A DNA stretch of 64,000 bases from Allodiplogaster sudhausi (Eukaryota > Nematoda > Chromadorea > Rhabditida > Diplogasteridae): positions 124,001-188,000 of the forward strand of contig CALZFC010000166.1 of NCBI GenBank assembly GCA_945643635.1, written 5' to 3'. Within the stretch, counting starts at the first letter, position 1. Every line of letters starts with the position of its first letter. Made by a program: the position numbers and the translations under genes. The notes under the pieces are model-generated. The model worked only from the letters and a program-made list of their open reading frames with translations, was not told the origin of the DNA and made no database searches. This document shows, one piece after another, positions 37,920-49,800 of the stretch.

Positions 37920-38995
37920 TCTTCAATCCATATGTATATACATTTGCACTGTGTCTGTTGGTATCGCTATGTATGAAGTTCATGTATGTACATATATGTT
38001 GCATGTGTGTACCTATTGAAGTCTCTCCAATGCAAGTGTACCACGAAGCGTGAGAGGAGGAGACTCCTGCTCCTCTTATCATTCACCGCGATTCTGCTTA
38101 CGCATCCCGTTCATTTGGCTCTTTATCTCTACCTCCAACTCGCTGTCTCTCGCTCTCTCTCTCGTTCCTGCCATCTCTAACGGTGTCTCTTCTTCTTTGA
38201 TTCTCTTGCTCCCTCTTTCTCCCCCCTCCCTCCCCACCCCCAAAAGACGCTCCAGCTCACCCTCGTGTGGTGTAGTTTCTGTTTCTGTTAGAAGAGGTCC
38301 AAGAGACGCACGTTTCGAGGGCATATTCTTTATCTGATCAGGGCGAACTTAATAAGTATGAAGAATAGTTCTCTATATATAAGTGATAAAATAACTCTAC
38401 GTGCATTCGTAATGTATGAATCAATAATTGTGTTGGTATTAATGGCATTAAAATGAAAATTTCGCTTTCGGTTTACCCGTCATTGTTTATCAAAAAAACG
38501 TTTTGTCAAATTATTCGGATCAAATTCAATTAACAAGAAAGGCTCATTTCTTTCCTACGAAACATGTGCAAGCCTTATCTGCCTTATCGTTCACCCCTTT
38601 TCTCCTCCGCCACAACTCTCTTCATTCTACTCTCGTGTTCCTTCTCTTTGAATTATATGTGTCGTTGTCTTGCATTGATGCATATTGTGGCCCCATTTTT
38701 GTTTTACAATTTTTTATTATGTTTTCATTACAATTGCAATTTTATTGTCTCCTAACATAAGCAAAATATGTATTTTCTGTCTATGCGAAAAAAAATTAAG
38801 GCGTATATGCAAATTTCTTAGAATTCATTTGCCGAGTGATTATATTTCTCCATTTCTCTCGTTCTCATTATCTCAATTTTTCAGTGTCACAATTCTTTTC
38901 TCCTTTTCTCTCTCTCTCCATCTCTCTCTTTGTTGCTGCTTGTTAACACATCTCCGTTGATTCATTTTTTCGCTTGTTTATGTCTGTGTTTTCTA
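37920..38995. other. Region upstream of the ABCG gene
   Basis: AT-rich and CT-rich DNA with a minus-strand low-complexity frame at 38079-38324 that I do not credit. A pyrimidine tract ending TTTTCTAG at 38996 lies 51 bases before the ABCG start codon; it may be the acceptor of a 5' untranslated intron or of trans-splicing. No core promoter is obvious. Confidence 0.4.
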
Positions 38996-38996
38996 G
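38994..38996 (+). promoter_or_regulatory. Possible 5' UTR splice acceptor
   Basis: TTTTCTAG ends here, 50 bases before the ABCG start codon and after a long pyrimidine-rich stretch. It could join a non-coding first exon or a spliced leader. A transcript 5' end would decide. Confidence 0.35.
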
Positions 38997-39046
38997 ACTC
39001 TTCCCATCTGTTTGCTCAAAAAGAAAATGCTTTTAAATAGTTGAAG

Positions 39047-39326
39047 ATGGGCGATCGCGAGAAGCTGATAAAAGAGCGTCGCCAAGATGAAGAAGAAGAA
39101 GAGGAAGGCCCCGTCTCCGATTCGCAGTCGGATGACGTGGCCAGTGATGAGGGAGGGCCAGGTCAGCGAGTATACATATTTGTTTATTATTAAGAAATAT
39201 AGTTCCTTTATCTTCTCTCTCTCTACATTTTAGCTTGTCACATTTCTATTTCCACTAATCTCTACTCACTCTTTCCCTCCGTCATTCCCTCCTACTCTCT
39301 CACAATCAGTCTCTCTCAGTCTCCCT

Positions 39327-39369
<43 letters not shown>

Positions 39370-40360
39370 CCTCTCTGTCTCTCTTCTCTCAGTCTCTCTT
39401 TCGTTCTCTCCCTCTTTCTTTCTCCCTCCCTCGCTCTTTCCTCTTTCACTCGAAAAATCTCAGCTTCAGGATCCTCTGTGGTCTTCCCGACCCCCGCGCC
39501 CCCTCCTCCGTCGATCGTCGTGACCGAGGCTCCTACGGAGGTCGACGGCGCCGCCGCCGGCGGACCTCAGGACCAGCGACTCTTGCGGAAGGTGGCCATG
39601 AATAAAGAAATGAATAAAGCTATAACCGAATAAATCAATCAAAGCATTTCTACAGTAGGACGGCCTTTAATTTCAATAGAACTTTGGACTGAGGCTTTTC
39701 TCGCAAGTTAAAACAAGAGCTCTCTAACCTCTGCTCATTTTCAGATACAAAACAGAATACTCACTCATCTCTTGATTTACTACCGCCCTCTCTCTCTATT
39801 TCTCTCTCAATATTTTCTTACGCACGCTCTCCTTCCCTCTCTCTCTCTCTCTTTCCTTGACAGGTGACAGCCGAGACTGTCCCCTACTTCGACATGCCAC
39901 ACCGCTCCGTCTCCAATGTCACCGTCTGCCCGTCGATGCACTTTTCATGGCATGATCTCAACGTTTCCGTCAGTCAATATCTGTTTTATCGATCGGTAGC
40001 CCCTGAATCAAAAGGTGAATAAATCTATACAAGAATATCAATGCTAATCTGGAATAGGTGGCGGGAAACTCAAAATTCATAATTCGAAAATTATCTTTCA
40101 CGGTATAGGCCGGTGGCAGTAACAACAGCAACGGCAACAGCGCAGCATCGACTTCTACGGAAGGCAACGGCCCCTTTTCCTGCATTGAATCGCAAGCAGA
40201 GGACGACGACAATGACATAGAGCGAGGGCGGCAGAGAAACGGTGGCAAGCAGATACTCAAGAACGGTATTCTTCCTTTCCTTTTTACTTTCTCTTTCCTC
40301 TCTCTCTCTCTCTTATGTTTAATTAGTCATCTTCACCTCTCCCCCTGCTCTTATCGCTCT

Positions 40361-40396
<36 letters not shown>

Positions 40397-40919
40397 TCAG
40401 ACCCATTATCATTCACTTCTAAACAATTTCGCTTGCATCTTATGCCCTCCTTAAGAGTATTGTTAGAATTCCCTTGGAGGTCTTTAGACGTCTTAGAAGT
40501 CAACGTTCCTTTCAGCTACACATATAACTTGCAGTCTTTGGCGTCGCGCACCCTGGCGAAGTCCTCGCCATCCTCGGCTCCTCCGGCTCCGGCAAGACGA
40601 CGCTGCTCAACGTGCTCGCGCAGCGCAACATTGGCGCCCTGAATGTTGACGCTTCTGTCAAGGTGAATATATTTTGGCGGGAAATATTTGAATATTGAAT
40701 TTTGAGTTTTAAATTTTCCTCCACCAATTCCAGGTAAATGGTCTACGCGTCGGCCGAGACTTTATGCGCCGCGTCTCGGCGTACGTCGAACAAGAGGACG
40801 CCTTCATCGGCAGTCTCAGCGTGCGCGAGCAGCTGCAGTTCCATGTAAGCTATCTGTAGTCTGCTTCTCTGTGCCCCCTTTCTCTCTCTATGACTCTCTC
40901 TCTCTCTCTCTCCCTCCCT

Positions 40920-40962
<43 letters not shown>

Positions 40963-42042
40963 TCTATCTGTCATCTCCTCGCTCATCATAATTGTTTGTC
41001 ATTGGAATTACTCATGTTCCAATGACAAACAATTATATATGAAAATTACTTTTGAATGTGCACATGGCTTATATAGACAAAAAAACTTACTGTAAAAGTT
41101 ACGGTGGACTCTATAAAATATACAGTATTCCTCGTCTCCGCAGGCTGCTCTCCGCATGGGCCGCCGCTACTCTCGCCGCGAGCAGTCGCGGCGCGTTGAG
41201 TCGGTGCTGAAGGATCTCGGCCTTCTGCCCGTGGCAGACACAATCATCGCCACGCGCTATCGATCGAATCTCTCTGGAGGCGAACGGAAACGGCTGTCGT
41301 TCGCGGCCGAGGTCAGGGAAAATATATTTAAAGAAATAGACAACAAACTTAAAGAATTATAAAAATCTCATGATTACGTCGGGACTCGACTTATTCCTGA
41401 TCTGCTATTTGGTTTCTTACAAAGATTTCTTTATGTTTTCCTGTTTGTCTAATTTGTTGTAAGACTATTTCCGAGTCAGAAAAGATATACAAAGATGAGA
41501 AAGATATACTAGCTGGTTTGAGAGCCTTTAGTATAAAAATAGCCAATCGAGACGAACAGAGAAGAGCAAGCAGTTCCAAACGGGGAACTGTAATGACCCC
41601 TTTTTGAAGTGCAAGACTCGACCTTGCTATGAGAATGCGAGAAGAAGGAGAGTGAGTGGTGGTGTCAGAACGAAAAACAGTATATGCGCTCGTCTCCGAG
41701 TTAATGTGACACAAAAGTAATATGTGACAAGTTTATCTGCATCCAAACATCAGTATGATCCGTGAGTGCGTTGCTATAGCGCGATGTACATAAATAGCAG
41801 ATCAGATGGGCGAGGCTTAGACACGCCGCCTCTCCCCCGCCAGCACAGAGGCTTTATATGCACGAAGCTTAAAATCTAGTACTTTGTTGTCTGCATCTCT
41901 CGGCTTGCGTAGTCCTTTCTCGAGCAGTTTACAGTAGTTTGTAAGGTACTTGAACAGCTTGTTTAACTATGTTAACTGCAGACAAATATACGACCCGACC
42001 ATATCTCAAGTGAAGGTTGCATGAAACAATTATGGATTAAGA

Positions 42043-42077
<35 letters not shown>

Positions 42078-43424
42078 TAGAGTACATTAAGTGGCCAAGA
42101 AGATGATTCGACAGGGGTCACAAAAGGTGCCCTCTCTAGATCCTGACTTCTCCGCCGATTCTGCTGTGCGACGAGCCGACGTCGGGACTCGACTCCTTCC
42201 TCGCACATCAAGTCGTGTCGATGCTGCGCAAGCTGGCTGCCAGGAAGGGCATGACCATCCTGCTCACCATACATCAGCCCTCCAGCCAGGTCTTCGAGCT
42301 CTTCGATCGGTGCGGTGTTTTCTTTATTGTCGCTGAAAAAGGAAGTTTTCAGTGGGTATTTGTTTCATTGACTTACTGTTATTAAGAAAGAGTTTTGATT
42401 TTTTCATTTCGTTACGGTTATTATACAAAGTTACAATTTCACTGGGTGTTAATTTCATTTTCTTATTGTTACTAAAAAGGAAAAAAAAACAATATTTTCC
42501 TGGTGGATTTTGAAATTATTTTACAGAATTTAGACTTAAAAACTTTAAATGAACAAAATTGAAGAGTATACTTCCTCGCTGAGGGCCGAACCGCGTTCTG
42601 TGGCACACCAGCGGTAGCGGCGAACTTTTGGGAAAAGTTGAACTTTTTTTCTTCTTCTTCTTCTTTGTTTCCTATTTTTCCGGCTCTCATTGTCTTGTTC
42701 TAAAATTTTTACATTCGCATTCAACGACAACCTTTGATACTTCTTGCCTGAAAAGATACACCGCCAATTGAAAAATAAGTGAAAACAATAAATGAATACT
42801 TTCTCTAAAAGATATCTTGAGAATCGGTCGGCCACTGCCGCTCAACTTTAACCCGGCCGACCACTTCATCGCCTCACTCGCCGTGCCCGGCGGCAAGCGC
42901 GTCGAGGAGCGACGTCGCCAAGAAGTCATGGTAGGCACCACAATTTTATCCTCTTTTTTAAGCTGTCAATTTATTTATTCGGATAGTTTTTCCTTTTCTT
43001 GTAATATGTATATTTTTTTTATAAAAAATAAAATAATATTTGTTTCTACTCAATAATTTTTAGGTAAAAAAAAAGGCTACTGAAAAAATGCTTATTTCTC
43101 CTTGAACACAGGAGATCTGCGACGCGTTTGCGGCGTCCGCCGCTGGCGTCGCCGTGACGGGCGAAGCGAGGACGGGCGAGCCGGACGGAGAACGGCGACA
43201 GGTTCTCATGAAATTCATGCGTAGTCTATTCGAATTCTCTCTGACCACTGTAAAAGGCGTCTCTCTAAATCACATGCTCTCTCGCCCCTGTGTCAGGCAA
43301 AAGAGCGCGAATTCAAGTGTGAAGTTTTGTTTCTCCTTTAACAGACGCTCGGCAGCAGCGAAGAGGGCGCACTCTTTCGTGGCCGGCGACGTGACGGCGT
43401 CCAGCGTGAGAAGTACAAGAGCAC
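39047..43424 (+). CDS. ABCG exons 1-12: N-terminal region and ATPase domain
   Basis: Exons 1-4 encode a poorly conserved, acidic then Asn/Ser-rich cytosolic leader (residues 1-168) with WHDLNV, the usual entry to the ABCG ATPase fold. Exons 5-8 carry all nucleotide-binding motifs. Exons 9-10 encode the linker ([18 protein letters not shown]). Exons 11-12 encode a hydrophilic, variable connection to the membrane domain. Donors of exons 9 (GTTGAA) and 11 (GTTCTC) are weak, but skipping either exon would break the frame or remove expected sequence. Confidence 0.93.
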
Positions 43425-43820
43425 GTACGTTTGAAAATAAATATAAATTTTACTTTCCCGCTTAATGGTATTTCTTTCCTTTCTTACGTATGACGCAAAA
43501 AAAACATATAGGTAGGTGAGGGACGAGCTGCTTGTTCGACTGAGATATCCTTACTGATATCGCTGATGCAAATTCATCCAAATGAAGATCCAAATGCACA
43601 GTGTATATTTTTTGGAATGCCTAACAACAATTCTTCACATGCACCCAGTCCTCATGGAACGATTAATTTCGTGCATGTATGAACTGCTCTGCTTTCTTCA
43701 ACAAGTTCAAATGCATTCAGTATGCAAATTGTTTCTCATCTACATTTTCTCGACATCGATCCGATATTATCGATTGGTATATTCGACTTCTGTCTCTCTG
43801 TCTCTCTGTCTCTCGCTCTT

Positions 43821-43864
<44 letters not shown>

Positions 43865-46800
43865 GATGAGTGTGCTCATGTTCTTAGGCAAGTGAAATTT
43901 TTCTAAGTCCAGAACTCCCGTTGAAATTTTCGACCTTTATTTTTCTAAGTCCAGAAGTCCCCGTTGAAATTTTCCACCGATATTTTTCTAAGTCCAGAAC
44001 GTCCCGTTGAAATTTTTCCCGTTATTTTTCTAAGTCCAGGATTCATTCCACCGTGTTCTTGGTCAATCGAAATATCACAAGTCCAGGACAACGACCGGAT
44101 CCGAACCTGGGTCGCTTGCGTAGTATGTTGTAACGTTACCAATCGGTCATTCGTCCATCATGACAACTAGCAAGTGAAGATGTAGACATTCGTGTGGAAG
44201 GGATCATACATTAAAGATCACACATCAGTCACGGAGGGGGATTTCTACTAGTTGGAATATCACAAGTCCAGAACACTGAGAGGAATCGAACCTGAGCCGC
44301 TTGCGTCGTATGTCGTGACGTTACCAATGTGCTATTCGGTCATCATACCAACTTGCAAGTGAAGATGTAGACATTCGTGTGGGATGTGATCATACATCAC
44401 ATGATCACAGATTATGCCCAAAGGGATAATATTTTTCAGCCAGTGGTAATATCACAAGTCCGGAATAAATACAACAATTGAGTTTGGCCCGAGGGGGGTC
44501 GAACCTGGACCTTTAGATTTGAAAACTAACACACTACCAATGAGCCAATCGGCCGTCATGCCAACTCTCAACTGAATATGTAGACATGCAAACGTGTATG
44601 TGATAGTGATACATATTTCCCAAGGCCAAAACCCCTCGTTAATTATTCAGTACAGGAATATTTTCCAAGTCCTAATATTACACCAGTGACATGTGCTCTC
44701 TTAAATGATGACCAAGTCATTCTCTGTACTTTCACTGTATGTTATGTAATATAATGCCCACGAATTCTATTTATATCATTACTGTTGGTAATGGAATCTA
44801 TTATGAAATAAATAACGCCCACGCAATAACGAAAATAACATATGATTTATGTACATACAAGTTAGAGAAGGGAAAAAAATTACGAAATATGTCATATGGG
44901 CTATGATGCATGTCTTATCAGCGTTCAGGATCTAGAGAGGCAGCGCCAAGGCGGACAAGTGAGAAATAGTGCATATAACAGGAGAGTCAAATCACAAAAA
45001 GTCCATTGATCACGAAAGCTGCAGGATGCGGACAGTTACGACGCTTCCTTCTCTATGCAATAGTAATATTGAAAGTAACTTTGCTGCCTTTCTCGATATG
45101 GAAGACGATCTTTCCCTCCTTGCCAATGGACACGTTTTTGACTGTTTCTTCCTCATCGTTCTCAACCTAAAAGCAAAATGAATTTTTAAATAAAATGAAA
45201 TGTCAAATAGCAAACCATTTCGTATGCTTTCCCGTCCGCGCGAATTCTTTTTCCAATACTAGCTGGACGTTTATTTGGAATTTTTGATTTGTAAACGAAC
45301 CACTACCAATGAGTCAATGAGCCAATCGACCGTCATACCAGCTCCCTATTGAACATATGCGCATACATACGTACATGTACAAGTGACAAGTTATACAATA
45401 ATATATTCCCAACTCCAAAGCACTCCATGAATTTATATCATTGCATTTTCACAAGTCCAGGAAGAATGAGTAGTGAGAGGATGAACAAAATGTACGGAAA
45501 TATTCTCTAGTTTACAAGCATAAATTAAGAACAAGTATTTCAATGTACTCTATTTAGTATATTGGCCCCAACATTTAGGCAGTACAAAGACAGTTGGCAA
45601 TGCAAAGACATGAATCGTTAGTGCATACATATAGTACAATGAAGCAAGTGAGGGATCTCAATAGCCTTGTATAAAGTAAGAGAAATTGTTATCGAAAATC
45701 TCGAAATAAATAAATGAAGGAAGAAAGCTATCGGCCTCCCTGTAATATCAGTTACAAAGATGCAGGCGTATATGTTCAAGTGATACAATAATTTATATGT
45801 TATGTTCAAGTGATACAATAATTTATTCCAAGTTCAAAAGCCTACCTAGAATAATTCACCATCGTATTTTTCCAAGTCCATTATAATTTTTTTTCAGGAA
45901 GAAGAAACATACATATTTTATAGTATGCATCTACCTCTAAAATGATGACCAAGTATTTTCTGAACTCCAATCGGTAGACGTAAAATATTTTGTCAATGTT
46001 AGTAAGTCGATTGTTACAAGAAACAGAAGTGATGAACGCACGTTACAAAGTAATGTTATTTTATTCGATTAGCCTATAACAAATAAGCTGTGATACGAGG
46101 AAGTTCAACAGAAAAATAATTATATTAAAATACACAACTAACCAAAAAATTCTTGTTATAGTTCAATAGTCAGACACATAACTAATGTATATCCAATAAG
46201 TTCAGTTCGCATTACCAATTCAAGTATGCAACTTATGAATATTATGTACATACAAAAAGGAATTGTCAATGATTGGTTAACTCATATATCTTATCAGTTG
46301 GACGTAAATAAAGAAGACATTGCCAACGCCAAGGAAGGCAGCTAGAACGAAGCCACAAACAATACATTTGATAGCGAAACTCTAACAGTTACATTGCTTC
46401 CTACTCTATGCACTAGTAATAATGAAAGTGACGATGTGAAAGACGATCCGTTCTTCATTGTCTTTTACCACATGTTTGACAGCTTCTACTCATCTTACAT
46501 TACGACCTTTTTATAGAATGTCTAAGAAGAAATCGTAAGCGTGAATTATTTGTCAATGTTAGTTGGTCGATTGTTTTACGAAGCATATGTGGATGTACTC
46601 AAGTTTCACATTAATGTTGTTTAACTCGATTAGCCTATAACAAATAAGCTGTGATACTAGGGAGTTCTACAAAAAAACAATTATAAAACAAGACACAACT
46701 CACCAAAACAATTCTTGGTGAAGTTCAATAGTCAGACACATAACGAATATATCCATTAAGAATATTGTGTACATACAAAACATATTCACAGAGAATGGTT

Positions 46801-49800
46801 AATACATATATCGTATCAGTTGGACGTATATAAAGAAGATGCTGCAAACACGGAGGAAACCAAGTGTGCATCACAAACAATACATTTGATTATGAAAGTC
46901 ACAAATTGCGAACAGTTATCTTGACTCCTTCTCTATGCAATAGCAATATTGAAAGGTGATTTTGCTGTCGTTCTCGATATGTAATATGATCTGTTCATCA
47001 TTGAAGAAAATTTCTTGTCAGTGCAATAGTAGTATTGAAAGTAATGTTGGTTCCATACTCAAAATGGAATATGATCATCATTCATTGTCTAATGTAAGGT
47101 CAAAATGTTGACAGTTTCCTCCTCAATGATTTTCAATCATTCTTGGTACATCGAAATATTACAAACCAAAGAACATCATGGTGAACAAGAGTGCAAGTAC
47201 TCTACATACATTGTTTATTGCACACCGAGGCACGAACATATTGAAATGAAATCGTATTATTAATAATATATTTGCTGTGGGGCCACCACAGGTGGTGGGA
47301 TATGCTATTGAGTTTGAGTCTGAAACACATATATGGGGTTCTATCAATAAGGAAAGCGCAGTAGAAGTTTAAGAGACCACATAACTTCACAATTTTATCA
47401 TACTAAAAAGAATAGAAGTTGAATCAAAGATCTAAGAAAAAAAGATTAGGGCTATAGAAATATAGTGTTTCTAATCTAATACGTTGTGGTTTTTTTAGAT
47501 GACAGACTAAAGAAAAGAGAGTTCACAGGAATGGTGGATCGGTATCCAAATTGTGCTGAACTAAGAAGATTATGTTTGTTTAGGTAATCCAGTATGAGGA
47601 TAAAAATTATACGTTCTATTACCTTGGAGGTTGAGGAGATTGGACAGAAGGGTTCCCGGGATCAGACAGTTCCCGGGATCAGACTTAATACATTTTTGAT
47701 TTTAAACAGGACGCACTATCGCAGTAAGTAAATGAATATGTAGAAGGAACTGATTGAACATAATAAAAACTGGGATGCAAGAAATAGTAGAGGTTTCTTT
47801 CATGTAAACATATGGAATTTTGCCGGAGGAGGTAATATTTCTAAATGAAAGGCTGAGAATTTTTATTCATTTATTCATTTATATGTACATCCAAAGGGGA
47901 TATGACATGAAGATCATTGAACAACAATTCACGCGGCAAGAGCATGCCATGTACGCAGAATTTCCAGTACATAATATTAAATGAAAAGAGAAGAAAGAAA
48001 TTATGTAACTAATAGAAACGATATGTAGACTCAATGACACTAAAGTACAATAGAAAAGTAATAGATAATATATAAAGATAATTATTTAGAGGAGCGTTTA
48101 CGCATTATTCACAAGGATATGGAGTATAAGTGGACGAGGGAACAGACAGTTGTTGAAATGCACGCACACATACCACAACCAAAGTGCTGGAGTTAATGCA
48201 AAATGGAAAGATACTAGTCATGTATGGCAAAGGTGTGATGAGGTAGAAGACTCAGAGGATTGGACATTACATATCATGGAACTCAACATAGATTTTATTG
48301 TTCTTCAAATGACAGCTTAATAGTTATGTTTCATATGTCTAAGCAATCATATGTCTAAGCAATAGCACACTCACCACAATGAAGATACTTTTCAGCTGCA
48401 TTCTGAAAGGATTATCTCTCCATCTTAATTACAATAAAAGGAGGAATGACAGACTAAGGCTTCTTAGCCTCAACAGTATTCATTCGGTAGGAGATGATAT
48501 ATGATGGAGTGAAGTAAAAGGTCTATCTATGCATCTATGTATATGGTAACTATGTCAACGAACTTCATTAATTTTACAAGATTAGTAGGACTGAGCATAT
48601 TTTGTTATTATTTAGAGAGTTACACGAACATGGATGCACACTTTCCAATTCGTTGACTTGCAATTTTCTCATGTTCATACAAGTTGTATTAAAAGAAAGA
48701 TTTATGTATGCACGAGTCAGTAAAGTTGTAAAGAGGAGAGGGGTTAGCAATAGTGTGGGAAATATACATGCACTTTCCGAACTTTTCTATTACTCCTCAA
48801 TCTTTGTAACTGTTTATTTATTTAATTATGTTAATCAAAGCGGGCATGATTTAACAACATTTGACGTAGCAAAAGCGTGGAATAAATATAGACAAAATAT
48901 CCTAAACACAAGAAGAACATTTCATGAAGCCATAACATATTTAACAAGTATCATTCTCGGAATATAGACTTAAAATAAGTTTTATCATGATCATATTCTA
49001 CATGGATTTAGAACAAGAACATATATTTCACAGAACAATGTAGGTATTAAGCGAAAGTGGGAAAGGATGCTTTACAATCAGCAGCAGTCATCTTGATCTT
49101 ATAGCGCCACTGAGAGAAATTCCAGAGGGAAGAAAGCGTTGTCGGCTGACGAAACTAGAGGTAGGCTAGGGCATGCACTTGTGAACCATGTTGACAGAAC
49201 ATGTATTCCTGAATTATTCGATTTGTAAAACAAAAAAAAAAAGAATGGCAGTAAAATATAAAAAAGACCTGAATGGAGACCCTGACAGGTATTCTACCGA
49301 GAGAACTGTGATGCCCTGCGACATTCAATCGAACAGTGATGTGTGTCGATGAGTTTGAGCCTGGGATAATGCGTGGCTGATTGATGATGAAGTTTTCGAT
49401 GAGGTGGTTAGTGCGAATTCGTTCCTCTCGAAGGATGTTATTGATTGAGTCAATCTCGTCCGTTGTGAGAGTACTCGTCGCGATGATTCGAATTCCAAGT
49501 GTGAAGAAGAGATATATAGGGAGAGGAATGAAGTCTGGCAGGACCATGATCGCTGCAACTCTGTTTATCATTGAAAGCATTACCAATTTGATAAATTACG
49601 ATAATAATTATACATCAAAGAAAAATTGAAGATATAAAATGTAAAAAAAAGAACTAATGGTTAGCCGCTGTAAGTAGCGAGACATAAACCAACAAGCAAA
49701 TCAACAATCCGATATCTGCGAAGGAAGATGTAATTCTTATCAGTCCTTAGGATCATAAAGGAGAGAGCTAAAATATGTGTCAACTAAAGTGAAGAGAAAT

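Larger units (their letters stand above)
43863..49665 (+). repeat. Left arm of the giant inverted repeat
   Basis: 5803 bp. From outside in it holds four ~44-bp subterminal repeats (43893-44040), tRNA-like units, an exon-like cassette (minus strand, 45053-45302), three diverged ~540-bp blocks that share GCCTATAACAAATAAGCTGTG and CAATAGTCAGACACATAAC (45970-46200, 46540-46760 and related sequence to about 47150), a LINE fragment (47471-47623) and a candidate first exon (49269-49580). Confidence 0.93.

Noticed and set aside
37747..38082. Frames with MYVCMYVCMYVC or THTYIHTYIHTYI repeats
   Set aside because: They are translations of the ATGT tetranucleotide microsatellite.
42472..42941. Minus-strand frames over ABCG exons 9 and 10
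   Set aside because: Antisense shadows of the real exons and the intron between them.
48602..48967. 121-codon plus-strand frame in the left arm (mirror 51959-52324), containing TTFDVAKAW
   Set aside because: FDVAKA recalls a reverse-transcriptase motif, but flanking residues do not fit and its orientation is opposite to the recognisable LINE fragment; I judged it likely a chance frame.
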